From assembly GCA_041737835.1 (NCBI GenBank), contig JBGSQY010000046.1: a stretch of 64,000 nucleotides of DNA; one strand, 5' to 3'. Of the stretch, positions 25,390-33,513 are shown piece by piece (position 1 is the first letter of the stretch; every line of letters begins with the position of its first letter). The DNA is from Bythopirellula sp041737835 (lineage in GTDB: Bacteria > Planctomycetota > Planctomycetia > Pirellulales > Lacipirellulaceae). The notes under the pieces were generated by a model. That model was not told where the DNA came from. It saw only the letters and a program-made list of their open reading frames with translations, and ran no database searches. Position numbers and translations under genes: made by a program.

Positions 25390-25570
25390 TACAAACCTCC
25401 TTCTATCCCGCCCCGTATTCTCCTGCTAGAGGGAGCCAAATGCAAGAAAAAAAGGTTTGAGCGCGACCAGCGGCCGAGGCTTTGCACGAATTTTTTTGGG
25501 GGCATTCTCTTCCGCAATCACTTATAATGTGGCCATGCTCAGCGCTCCTGTTTTCGACAAGCAATTCGCC

Positions 25571-26620
25571 ATGAGACCTGAAGTTAGAGTCGTCATGGCG
25601 ACCGATATTCACGCGCGGCTCTCTGCTTGGCAAACGTTCGTGGCACGCCAAAGCGAGTTTCCGCTGCATGCTGATCCCATGTGGCTGTTGGTCCTAGCCG
25701 AAGGTCGCGGTCATGTGCCGTATTGTGTGGAAGCGGTTAGTGGTGGTGAAATTGTCGGAGTATTGCCGTTGGCCTTAGTGACGAGTCCCTTCTTCGGGCG
25801 ATTTTTGGTGAGCCTGCCACACCTGAGCGGTGGCGGTGTCTGTTGCGATGACCTAGCCACCTCTTTATTGCTGGTCGACAAAGCGATTGAACTCGCAAAT
25901 GCGCTCGACGTCGACTTTTTGGAATTGCGAAACGAGCGCTTGCTACCGCACACACAACTTCAGCATGTGGTGACCGATAAAGCCCACATGCGGCTAGCGT
26001 TGCCGTCGGATGAGGGGCAGTTGTGGGATCAGTTACGGGGCAAGGTGCGCAATCAGGTGCGCAAGGCCGAACAGTTTCATTTTCATGCCAGCTGGGGGGG
26101 ACGGGAATTGCTCGGCAAATTCTATGCGCTCTACACGCGGCGGATGCGCGACCTGGGTTCACCGACCGACGGCAAGATTTTGTTCGATCAGATTTTGAAG
26201 GGTTTTCCGTGCCAAGCGGAATTGCTAGTGGTACGCCAACAGAATCGCTCGGTCGCGACGGCGATGTTGTTGCACGGTCAGGGAACCACTGAAATTCATC
26301 GTAGTGCCACAATCGTGGATCTGCGCTCGACGGCTCTGAACACGTGGATGCATTGGCAATGTTTGATGCGTACTCTGGAGCGAGGGAATCACCAGTTCGA
26401 TTTCGGTCGTCCGACGGTGGGGACGAGCGTTTACACTTTTAAGAAGCGATTCGGCGCGACGGCTCATCCCGCGGCAGTCCAACATTATATCCGCCGTGGT
26501 TCACCGGGCGATCTCCGCCGTAATGACGGCAAGTTCAAACTTTCCATCAAGCTGTGGAGTTGCTTGCCACTCGGTGTCACTCGTTGGTTGGGCCCGCTGA
26601 TTGCTAACGGGTTGCCCTAG
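25571..26620 (+). CDS. FemAB-like GNAT protein, XrtA/PEP-CTERM-associated type
   Basis: A roughly 349-residue cytosolic protein of the FemAB-like GNAT group found beside exosortase/polysaccharide loci. Recognisable parts are FPLHADPMWL, GVLPLALVTSPFFGRFLVSLP, GKVRNQVRKAEQF, the second acetyltransferase half with YALYTRRMRDLGSP, and the end FGRPTVGTSVYTFKKRFGA. Relatives are thought to add aminoacyl groups to envelope polymers using aminoacyl-tRNA, but the reaction for this subgroup is unproven. The start is uncertain: ATG 25535 lies only 7 bases from a TATAAT (25523-25528), so ATG 25571 is preferred. PEP-CTERM proteins follow at 26786 and 28394. Confidence 0.8.
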   Translation: MRPEVRVVMATDIHARLSAWQTFVARQSEFPLHADPMWLLVLAEGRGHVPYCVEAVSGGEIVGVLPLALVTSPFFGRFLVSLPHLSGGGVCCDDLATSLLLVDKAIELANALDVDFLELRNERLLPHTQLQHVVTDKAHMRLALPSDEGQLWDQLRGKVRNQVRKAEQFHFHASWGGRELLGKFYALYTRRMRDLGSPTDGKILFDQILKGFPCQAELLVVRQQNRSVATAMLLHGQGTTEIHRSATIVDLRSTALNTWMHWQCLMRTLERGNHQFDFGRPTVGTSVYTFKKRFGATAHPAAVQHYIRRGSPGDLRRNDGKFKLSIKLWSCLPLGVTRWLGPLIANGLP

Positions 26621-26785
26621 GTTGGTCGCGCAGCGAGCAGCTTTCTCGGCGCTCATCACGCCAATGCGCACACTTTTGGCGCGCCTCCGCAGGGCTTGTT
26701 GCATATCGATATTCATCGTTTAAGGTGAGACAAACGCTGCAAGTAAGCGGCGTACCGACTTTTCCACCTGGAGTCTTAAGGAACG

Positions 26786-28444
26786 ATGATTAGTCGCTCG
26801 CGTTGGTTGCACGCTCTCGCCATTTCCTGTTTCTCGTCACTTCTTCTGTCGGCTCACTTGCTCTCTGCGGCGGCGATTCCCGCTTACTTGCAAGGGATCA
26901 CGCAGACGTCTTCGCCATTTATCGGAATCACTCACTATCAGATTGTGCAGTCGTGGAACGACCCGCTGCCGAATCCGTTCACGAGGGAACTGGCTATTCA
27001 CATCGTGGAAATTGATCCCGCGGCGCCGGGGATCGCCTTTTTGGGAACCCCCGGCAATGGTGCGGAGTCGAATGAATACACACGAATGACGACCGGCGCG
27101 TTCGTGAACAACAACGATCTGGCCGTCGGAATCAACGGCGATTTTTATGACACAAGCACCGGCATCACGACCAATGTGAATGGCCTCGGCATGAGCAACG
27201 GCGAAGTTATTTCGGAACCGGGCACGGGCGGTTCGCGGAATTCGCTCGTCGTTGATCAATTCAATCTGGCAAGGATTGTGACGCGCGGGACAATACGCGC
27301 TGATTCATGGAATGCTGTCAGTGGAAATCAGCGGATGTTGGAAAACGGTGTCATCGTGACGCCCAACGATAGTTACACAACGACGTTGAATCCGCACACG
27401 GCGGTCGGGGTCGACGCAGATAACGGACACGTTTTCTTTATGGTGGTCGATGGTCGGCAGACAGATTTTTCGGAGGGAATGCGGACCGACGAGATGGCGC
27501 AATTGTTTCTCGACTTTGGAGTCGACAATGCGATCAACCTGGACGGTGGTGGAAGCAGCACGCTGGTGTTTGCCGACGGAGTGGGCGGATCAGCACGCAC
27601 GGTCAATAGTCCCAGCGACGGCGCGTCGACCTATTCCCCCGGTTCGCAGCGTGCGGTGGGGAATCACTTCGGCGTGTATGGCATCCCGAATCCTGATTAC
27701 GTGAGACTTGCCAATCCGCCCCGCCCTTCCGCTCCAGGTAGCGAGCCATTCGTCCCGGAATTGACGATCTTGGATGGCTTCGACGGCAATGAAGGTCGGT
27801 TCACGTCCCCGCCATCTGGTGGCAGCGGCTCGACGACCGGCATCACCGCCGCAAGCACGGCCGTTTACACCACGGAAGAAGCTCACATGGGCGAAGGGAG
27901 CCAGAAAATTACTTTGGTTCGCAATACAACCACTGCTGTTTCGCGTTTGCGGCATTTGTCGGGGGGTGGCAGTCCTGTGAACAATCGAATCAATGTCGAT
28001 GGCACGCCGTCGGCGTTGGCACCGTATGGATTTATTGGTTTCTTCATGAAGACGACGCAGGACGACCTGAGCGTTTATATGGGCTTGGATGACGGCACGG
28101 CCACTACGATTGCCCTGGAACGCAGCACCGCCACCCCGGTGATTGCCGACGGTGAATGGCATCTTTATGAGTGGGATCTTTCTGACCCCGACGTGTGGAG
28201 CAACTTTGCTAATGGGAATGGCACGATGGGCGGTCCCAATGCCTTCTTGGATTCAATCTTTTTCGAATCGGGCAGTTCGACGTTGGGCGACACCTTTACG
28301 TTTTACATTGATACCGTGGCTTACAACCCCAACGGCAGTTTGGCCTCGTTGATCACTGTGCCCGAGCCGATGACGCTGGTGATGTTGTTGCCATTAGTTG
28401 GTGTGATGATCAGACGGCGTAGCTCTAACACTTCGCAGCGCTAA
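26786..28444 (+). CDS. Secreted phosphodiester glycosidase (NAGPA-like) with PEP-CTERM
   Basis: A 552-residue exported protein. A signal peptide (LAISCFSSLLLSAHLLSAAA) leads into a NAGPA/DUF2233-type domain (about 50-300) with LAVGINGDFYDTSTG, PHTAVGVDADNG, FMVVDGRQ and the signature INLDGGGSSTLVF. Family members cleave GlcNAc from GlcNAc-1-phosphodiesters. Residues 325-525 form a lectin-like beta-sandwich (ILDGFDGNEGRF, GFIGFFMKTTQDDLSVYMGLDDG). The tail VPEPMTLVMLLPLVGVMIRRR is a PEP-CTERM signal. Its last 51 bases overlap antisense with the end of the esterase gene. A role in trimming phosphodiester-linked surface glycans fits the locus but is inferred. Confidence 0.88.
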   Translation: MISRSRWLHALAISCFSSLLLSAHLLSAAAIPAYLQGITQTSSPFIGITHYQIVQSWNDPLPNPFTRELAIHIVEIDPAAPGIAFLGTPGNGAESNEYTRMTTGAFVNNNDLAVGINGDFYDTSTGITTNVNGLGMSNGEVISEPGTGGSRNSLVVDQFNLARIVTRGTIRADSWNAVSGNQRMLENGVIVTPNDSYTTTLNPHTAVGVDADNGHVFFMVVDGRQTDFSEGMRTDEMAQLFLDFGVDNAINLDGGGSSTLVFADGVGGSARTVNSPSDGASTYSPGSQRAVGNHFGVYGIPNPDYVRLANPPRPSAPGSEPFVPELTILDGFDGNEGRFTSPPSGGSGSTTGITAASTAVYTTEEAHMGEGSQKITLVRNTTTAVSRLRHLSGGGSPVNNRINVDGTPSALAPYGFIGFFMKTTQDDLSVYMGLDDGTATTIALERSTATPVIADGEWHLYEWDLSDPDVWSNFANGNGTMGGPNAFLDSIFFESGSSTLGDTFTFYIDTVAYNPNGSLASLITVPEPMTLVMLLPLVGVMIRRRSSNTSQR

Positions 28445-29641
28445 GCCGCAAGCGGCGAAGAGGAGTAGCACTGTGGCCGAGGGTTCGGGGAGTTGCAACG
28501 CCGAAATGATATCAGAACCCTCGCCATAGTGCTCGTGCCAGAGGGCGAGATCGGCTTCGTTGACGAGCCCATCGTGGTTGCCATCGGCTCCCGAGCCCTG
28601 AGGGTTGGCGGACGAACCAAACTGCCGCTGCCAGAGCAGGAAATCGCGACCGTTGACCGCCCCATTGCGATCAAAGTCTCCGGCTGGCTGAAAGAGTTGC
28701 TCGGAAAGAAAAGCAATGGCTTCGGCATTGACCGTTGCTGTTTGGGTACCAAAGCCGTGCCCTGCCCCGACGACGACACGCATCACGTGTTTGATGTTTT
28801 GTTCGTTCAAAGCCGTTTCCAGGCGAAAGCTTTGCTTGAGAGGCACCGTGGTATCTTGATCGCCGTGGGCGATAAAAATCGGCGGGTCCGCGGCATCGAT
28901 GTGCGTGATCGGATTGACCAAAGTGGCGAGCGCAGCCTTTTCCGGAAATGGTGCACTTGGGTTGGTGAGATTGGCGCGCAGTACGCCAATGCCTTCTCCA
29001 GGATCAGCGAAGCCAATAAGCTTGGACTCCGCCGAGTTGGGCGTGTCATGACTTGCTCCACCCGGTGGTGTTGTGATGTCGAGCGTCATGTTGACGATGT
29101 CGGTTGGCCCAAAATAGTCGACAGCCGTTTGGAGTGCGCTCGATTGCTCCAGATTTCCGCCGGTTGTCCCTTCCAACTCTGCAACGCCCCCACTCGTGGC
29201 GAGCAGCGTCGTCAAATGGCCACCGGCCGAGCTACCCCACGCCGCGAAGCGCGAAGCATCGAGGCTGTAGTCGTCGGCATGGGCGCGCAGATAGCGTACG
29301 GCCCCTTTGACGTCGTGAATCTGAGCGGGGAAGATAGCGGCGCCGCTGAGGCGATACTGGATCGATGCCACGGCGAATCCGGCGTCGAGCATGGCCTGCA
29401 AACCGGGAGGCGGATTGTTGTAGGTGCCGCTTTGCCAGCCGCCGCCGTGAATCCAAATGACAAGGGGTGCACGTTCGGCTTCGCCCGTTGCCAGCCAGAG
29501 GTCCATGCTCAAGGTCTGCGTGCCGCCGGCATCGAGGGGGACCGTGGCGTACTCGATGTTATTGAAATTGGGCGTTTGAGCGTGAGTGAAAGCCGAGGCC
29601 AGGATAAAGAAGCACAGGAAGTAGGCCGAAATTTTAGGCAT
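28394..29641 (-). CDS. Secreted esterase with dockerin-like segment and PEP-CTERM
   Basis: A 415-residue protein: signal peptide (YFLCFFILASAFTHAQ), then an alpha/beta hydrolase of the BD-FAE/carboxylesterase type. The oxyanion motif is IWIHGGGWQSG, the nucleophile elbow AAWGSSAGGHLT, the acid in IFIAHGDQDTTVP, and the His in VVGAGHGFG. Residues about 325-375 contain two dockerin-like calcium loops (GDFDRNGAVNGRDFLLW, DGNHDGLVNEADLALW). The tail LPEPSATVLLLFAACGLAL plus arginines is a PEP-CTERM signal. Deacylation of an extracellular glycan is a reasonable inference. It converges with the glycosidase gene, with a 51-base coding overlap. Confidence 0.88.
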   Translation of the reverse strand: MPKISAYFLCFFILASAFTHAQTPNFNNIEYATVPLDAGGTQTLSMDLWLATGEAERAPLVIWIHGGGWQSGTYNNPPPGLQAMLDAGFAVASIQYRLSGAAIFPAQIHDVKGAVRYLRAHADDYSLDASRFAAWGSSAGGHLTTLLATSGGVAELEGTTGGNLEQSSALQTAVDYFGPTDIVNMTLDITTPPGGASHDTPNSAESKLIGFADPGEGIGVLRANLTNPSAPFPEKAALATLVNPITHIDAADPPIFIAHGDQDTTVPLKQSFRLETALNEQNIKHVMRVVVGAGHGFGTQTATVNAEAIAFLSEQLFQPAGDFDRNGAVNGRDFLLWQRQFGSSANPQGSGADGNHDGLVNEADLALWHEHYGEGSDIISALQLPEPSATVLLLFAACGLALRSVRATPSDHHTN

Positions 29642-29727
29642 GCTGTTTTAACACGGTAGAATGTTAAAAGTTTCGCGTGGAATTTTACCCTCACAATTTT
29701 CACTGCCCGCTGCTGAAATGATTGATG

Positions 29728-29754
29728 TTGGGGGGCTCGCCAGGCTGTTATAAT
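29728..29754 (+). promoter_or_regulatory. Candidate promoter with perfect -10 TATAAT
   Basis: TATAAT at 29749-29754, 34 bases before the ATG of the small gene at 29789. A weak TTGGGG at 29728 is 15 bases away, shorter than usual. The -10 is convincing; the -35 is not. Confidence 0.45.
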
Positions 29755-29788
29755 GGCACAAAGACTCCGGTGGCCACGAGGTTTTTCT

Positions 29789-29989
29789 ATGTCCGATACG
29801 CAGCATGCTCAATTGATTGCCTGGCTTGAAGATCAGGGGCATACGCCTGGCGAGATTGAGAAAATTTTGGCGAAGGTGGCGGAGTACGATGCCCAAACGC
29901 TGCATGAATCGATCTTCGATTCGATCAGTTCGGGGACCATTGATATCGAGCAGCTTGTCCGCGAAGCGTTGGAGAAAGGAGATTCTTAA
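29789..29989 (+). CDS. Small acidic hypothetical protein
   Basis: A 66-residue product starting MSDTQHAQLIAWLEDQGHTP, with ACGAGG 8 bases before the ATG and a TATAAT upstream. It is predicted to be helical and acidic, with GEIEKILAKVAEYDAQTLHE and IDIEQLVREAL. No family is recognised. A longer reading from 29753 would start inside the promoter and is less likely. It converges with the DUF1080 gene. Confidence 0.6.
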   Translation: MSDTQHAQLIAWLEDQGHTPGEIEKILAKVAEYDAQTLHESIFDSISSGTIDIEQLVREALEKGDS

Positions 29990-30001
29990 ATTTCATTTCG
30001 C

Positions 30002-30772
30002 TTACAATTTCTTCAAGCGAATGTTGCGAAACTCCACTGGGTGGCCTTCCGATTGGAGCGAAATCGTTCCTCCTGTGAGTTTATTCTCCGCTCCTGCTTC
30101 GAGCAGCTTCTTGGCGTTGGGATCCTTTTCGTCGAGTTGAGGCTCGCTGTATTCCATGACCGTTTCGCCGTTGATCTTGTGCCGGATCACGCCGCCACCG
30201 TGTACTTCGATCTCGGCTTTGACCCATTGATCGCCGTAAAAAGTTTTGCTCGTGCTGTTGGTGCAATGAGGCGTGTGGAGCTTGCCGTTCATCACGACGT
30301 GCGTGCCCGGCGTGCAGAGGTTGGCGGTCGAACGTGGCTGCTTTCCGTCGCCCGCTAAGTATTGTACTTCAATCGACACGGGAAAATCCTGGTCAAGGTC
30401 CATCGACTCGGGCGTTTGGCCGTGGATCATCACACCACTGTTGCGTAACGCCCACTCCGGCGCATTGGGAGCTTGCTCGCCGACGATGCGATATTCAAAC
30501 TGCAAGAGATAATCGGAAAACGGTTCTTTGTAGAACAGATGCCCAAAGCGGTCGTTGAAATCGCCGTCGTATTTGTCATAGGAGACGACGATAGCGCCGT
30601 CTTTGACGCGGAAGGTATCGGCAAAGTTGTCGCCCGCTTTGTGGCCAGCAATTTTGGGCGTCCAGCCGGTGAGATCTTGCCCGTTGAAAAGCTCGACCCA
30701 TTCGTCATCAGCACGAGCAGATGAACCACAAACCAAGAGCATACACGCGAAGAAAGCGGTGCGAACGAGCAT
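30002..30772 (-). CDS. Secreted DUF1080 (3-keto-disaccharide hydrolase-like) protein
   Basis: A 256-residue exported protein. The ATG at 30772 puts a signal peptide (LVRTAFFACMLLVCGSSARA) at the N-terminus. The single DUF1080 domain is a concanavalin-like beta-sandwich: WVELFNGQDLTGW, FRVKDGAIVVSYD, YLLQFEYRIV, NSGVMIHGQ, SIEVQYLAGDGKQPRS, WVKAEIEVHGGGVIRHKINGE and the end GTISLQSEGHPVEFRNIRLK. DUF1080 proteins are abundant in planctomycetes and include 3-keto-glycoside hydrolases. The specific sugar is not readable. The gene stands alone; the terminator for its upstream neighbour lies at 30843. Confidence 0.9.
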   Translation of the reverse strand: MLVRTAFFACMLLVCGSSARADDEWVELFNGQDLTGWTPKIAGHKAGDNFADTFRVKDGAIVVSYDKYDGDFNDRFGHLFYKEPFSDYLLQFEYRIVGEQAPNAPEWALRNSGVMIHGQTPESMDLDQDFPVSIEVQYLAGDGKQPRSTANLCTPGTHVVMNGKLHTPHCTNSTSKTFYGDQWVKAEIEVHGGGVIRHKINGETVMEYSEPQLDEKDPNAKKLLEAGAENKLTGGTISLQSEGHPVEFRNIRLKKL

Positions 30773-30842
30773 ATGGACCTCGACTGAAGGTTTAGAAAAG
30801 TCAGGTCCAGTATAGAAATTGGATGGCTCCACTGTAAAAGGC

Positions 30843-30883
30843 AAAAAAAAGAGCCCTCCTCCGACCTGTGATCGGAGGAGGGC
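30843..30883 (-). terminator. Rho-independent terminator of the DUF2383-like gene
   Basis: Perfect 12-base stem GCCCTCCTCCGA/TCGGAGGAGGGC with a 7-base loop (30853-30883), followed on the minus strand by eight U (plus-strand A at 30843-30850). It lies 40 bases past the stop of the gene at 30923. Confidence 0.93.
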
Positions 30884-30922
30884 CAGGGCACTACGTCGCC
30901 AGACGTACTTTCCTTACCCAAA

Positions 30923-31405
30923 CTACGAGGCGGCATTCTCCGCATCACGGAGATCGCGAACCACATCGTGAGCCGCTTTAATCTTCACGTATTGATGTTG
31001 AAGAACATCGTGGACCGCCGATCCGGCCGACTCGGTGAGAACATCCTCATACATATGCTTAATATGGTCTTCGCCACGTTCGGCTTCGTTCAAAACAGCT
31101 TTCGCGTCGTTGGAGCTTAAAGCGGTTTTGAGATCCATCCACGTGCGATGCAACACTGCCATCACGCTGCCGTCTTCAACGGGGGCTTCGCCGTTGAGCT
31201 GCACGAATTGTTTTAGTTCAGCAGCGTTATTTAGCCGTTCGTCCGCGAACTGCCGGAAGATACGTCGCAGGGCAACGTCTTCCACTTGTTCAGCGGCATC
31301 ACGAAAGCCATTTTCACTATCGATATTGACCCGCAAGAGGTCCTGCAATTTGTCGATCGTTTCCGAGGGCAAATTGCGTGTCGATTCTGGAGTTAGGATA
31401 GACAT
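30923..31405 (-). CDS. DUF2383-type four-helix-bundle protein (PA2169-like)
   Basis: A 160-residue helical protein. ATG 31405 is preferred, with AAAGGA 7 bases upstream; an ATG one codon earlier is possible. The sequence shows the PA2169/DUF2383 pattern: ETIDKLQDLLRVNIDSENGFRDAAEQV, ALRRIFRQFADERLNNAAELKQ, DLKTALSSNDAKAVLNEAERGED, and VLQHQYVKIKAAHDVVRDLRD. The fold is ferritin-like; in relatives several Glu/His residues are conserved, but the function is uncertain, often linked to stress. It is monocistronic with its own terminator. Confidence 0.85.
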   Translation of the reverse strand: MSILTPESTRNLPSETIDKLQDLLRVNIDSENGFRDAAEQVEDVALRRIFRQFADERLNNAAELKQFVQLNGEAPVEDGSVMAVLHRTWMDLKTALSSNDAKAVLNEAERGEDHIKHMYEDVLTESAGSAVHDVLQHQYVKIKAAHDVVRDLRDAENAAS

Positions 31406-31641
31406 CATTGTTCCTTTCAGACGAGTGCGTCCCTTTGATACCGTACTGAAGAAATGCAAGATGCGTGCCAACAGTGAGCTGACAATCCAATAGTGCCGAA
31501 AAATGGCTATTTCCAGCGACTAACGCGAATTTCCGCGATTGGCAGGTCAAGAAGATAGCAGTGCGATGGCAAATCGCCTGCCATGTTGTTTGCCAGCGAA
31601 CCAAGAGCAATGGCGGTTCAAAAGACAGTGCGCGGCTTAAA

Positions 31642-33507
31642 CTAAGCAGCGAGCTTAAGCTTGGCGGTTTGTTCGGCGACCGCGGGACGCATCACTGGAA
31701 TGATTTCCGCGAGCGCTGCCCGCACGACATCGTTGGGTTCTTCGAGCAGATCGCTCAACTCGTTGATGTCGTGCAAGACTTCGAGTAGACGGCGCGGCTG
31801 CCCCACCGCCGTCATGATCTTGTCGTGATTCGTGGGGAGATGTTGCTCGTGATCGCTGTAGAGCTCTTCGTACAGCTTTTCGCCAGGACGCAAACCGGTG
31901 ATGGCGATCTCGATATCCTCATCGACGCGCAAACCAGAAAGTTGAATCATGTCGCGGGCAAGATCCATGATTTTCACGGGCTCGCCCATATCGAGCACAA
32001 AGATCTCGCTGCCGCGGCCCATCGCGCCGGCTTGGATCACCAACTGAGCGGCCTCGGGGATCAGCATAAAGTAGCGGACCATTTCGGGATGGGTAATCGT
32101 GACAGGACCGCCGCGGGCGATCTGTTCCCGGAAGATCGGTACGACGCTCCCTGCGGAATCGAGCACATTGCCAAACCGGACCGTCACAAGCCGACATGGC
32201 GACGTGCTGGACTTGGCTTCGACGTATTGCTCGGCGAGGCGCTTGCAGGAACCCATCACGCTGGTGGGATTCACGGCCTTGTCGGTCGAGATCATCACAA
32301 AACTTTCGGCGTAAAATTCCTCTGCCAAGTCGACGACGTTCTTGGTGGCGAGCACGATATTCTTGATCGCTTCCCCGGGATGAGCTTCCATCAACGGCAC
32401 GTGCTTGTAAGCGGCAGCGTGAAAAATGATCTGGGGTTGATGATGCTTGAAGACCGTGTGCAGGCGCTCGCGGTCAGTAAGATCGGCCATCGCGACTTCG
32501 ACTTCGATATGCGGTGCGAGTTGGCGCAATTCGCGTTCGAGAAAGAACTGCCCGGTTTCCGAGCGGTCGACCAGCACGATCTTCTCGGGAGCGAGTTCCA
32601 AGAGTTGCCGGCAAATTTCCGAACCAATACTTCCCGCACTGCCGGTGACGAGCACGACCTTGCCGGAAAGCCAATCGTGAATGCGGTCAATGTCGAGTTG
32701 CACAGTAGGACGGCGCAATAAGTCGGTGATTGCGACCGAGCGTGGGTTCACGTCGACACGCTCGCGAACCAATTGCTCATAACTGGGGAGAACCTTTACG
32801 CGGAACCCACTTACAGCAGCGAGGTCCAAAAGATTTCGCACTGCTTTGCCCGACAGCGTACCACTGGTGATAAAAACTTCGTCGATGGAGTTTCTAGTCA
32901 CGAGTTCCGAAATTTCGCTTTGATTTCCCAGGACGGGGACGCCCGCGATCCGGCGGCCCTGGAATTGTGGGCGATCGTCGACAAATCCGATGACTTGGTA
33001 CTGAAGCGTGGCACTCATGCGCACGGAACGCAACAGGGCCTCACCGGCATCGTTGGCGCCAACGATCAGGACTTTGGCACCACGTGGCATTTGGAACGGT
33101 TTCCACTGAAAGTCACGAATTAAGCGGGGAGTCATTCGCACCCCGGCCAGCAGCATCAATGTCACACCCCAGTCCAGCAGGATGACGCTACGGGGTATGA
33201 CCACAGATGTAAAAAGCATCGTGTCGACTAAGGTGACTCCTATCGTGGCGAGCGTGACCGTGCGCAAGAGTAGGAGCATGTCGCTGAAGCTGACGTAGCG
33301 CGCGCAGTCCTGGTGGAGGCGGGCGTGAAGGATTGCTCCCATTTTTATGGCCACGACCCAGAAAAGAGTCGAGATAAATACCGTTCCTGCGTTAGCGGTC
33401 GGATGACCGTCGAAGCGTAAGAGGAAGGCTATGTAATAAGCGGCTAAACACGGTAATGCCAGCAGGAGCAAAACAGTAATTAGCCTTTGAATATGTTGAG
33501 GTCCCAT
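31642..33507 (-). CDS. Membrane-bound UDP-sugar 4,6-dehydratase (CapD/WbpM/PglF-like)
   Basis: A 621-residue protein. About four N-terminal membrane helices (1-115) precede a first Rossmann unit (KVLIVGANDAGEALLRSVR), then the catalytic SDR domain: VLVTGSAGSIGSEICRQLL, YKHVPLMEAHPGEA, MISTDKAVNPTSVMGSCKRLAE (Met replaces the usual Tyr, as in this subfamily) and MGEPVKIMDLARDMI. PglF/WbpM enzymes convert UDP-GlcNAc to the 4-keto-6-deoxy sugar used for bacillosamine or QuiNAc. It is the last gene of the wza-wzc operon, 6 bases after the O-antigen ligase gene. With the aminotransferase at 49121 and the acetyltransferase domain at 43560 it would complete a PglFED-type route. Confidence 0.92.
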   Translation of the reverse strand: MGPQHIQRLITVLLLLALPCLAAYYIAFLLRFDGHPTANAGTVFISTLFWVVAIKMGAILHARLHQDCARYVSFSDMLLLLRTVTLATIGVTLVDTMLFTSVVIPRSVILLDWGVTLMLLAGVRMTPRLIRDFQWKPFQMPRGAKVLIVGANDAGEALLRSVRMSATLQYQVIGFVDDRPQFQGRRIAGVPVLGNQSEISELVTRNSIDEVFITSGTLSGKAVRNLLDLAAVSGFRVKVLPSYEQLVRERVDVNPRSVAITDLLRRPTVQLDIDRIHDWLSGKVVLVTGSAGSIGSEICRQLLELAPEKIVLVDRSETGQFFLERELRQLAPHIEVEVAMADLTDRERLHTVFKHHQPQIIFHAAAYKHVPLMEAHPGEAIKNIVLATKNVVDLAEEFYAESFVMISTDKAVNPTSVMGSCKRLAEQYVEAKSSTSPCRLVTVRFGNVLDSAGSVVPIFREQIARGGPVTITHPEMVRYFMLIPEAAQLVIQAGAMGRGSEIFVLDMGEPVKIMDLARDMIQLSGLRVDEDIEIAITGLRPGEKLYEELYSDHEQHLPTNHDKIMTAVGQPRRLLEVLHDINELSDLLEEPNDVVRAALAEIIPVMRPAVAEQTAKLKLAA

Positions 33508-33513
33508 GTCATT

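Noticed and set aside
28493..29659. Long plus-strand open frame of about 388 codons opposite the esterase gene
   Set aside because: It runs antisense to a gene with complete hydrolase, dockerin-like and PEP-CTERM motifs, and its own translation has no recognisable domain or signal peptide.
31825..32721. Plus-strand open frame of 298 codons opposite the membrane dehydratase gene
   Set aside because: Shadow of codon periodicity in a well-supported gene; no motifs and no ribosome site.
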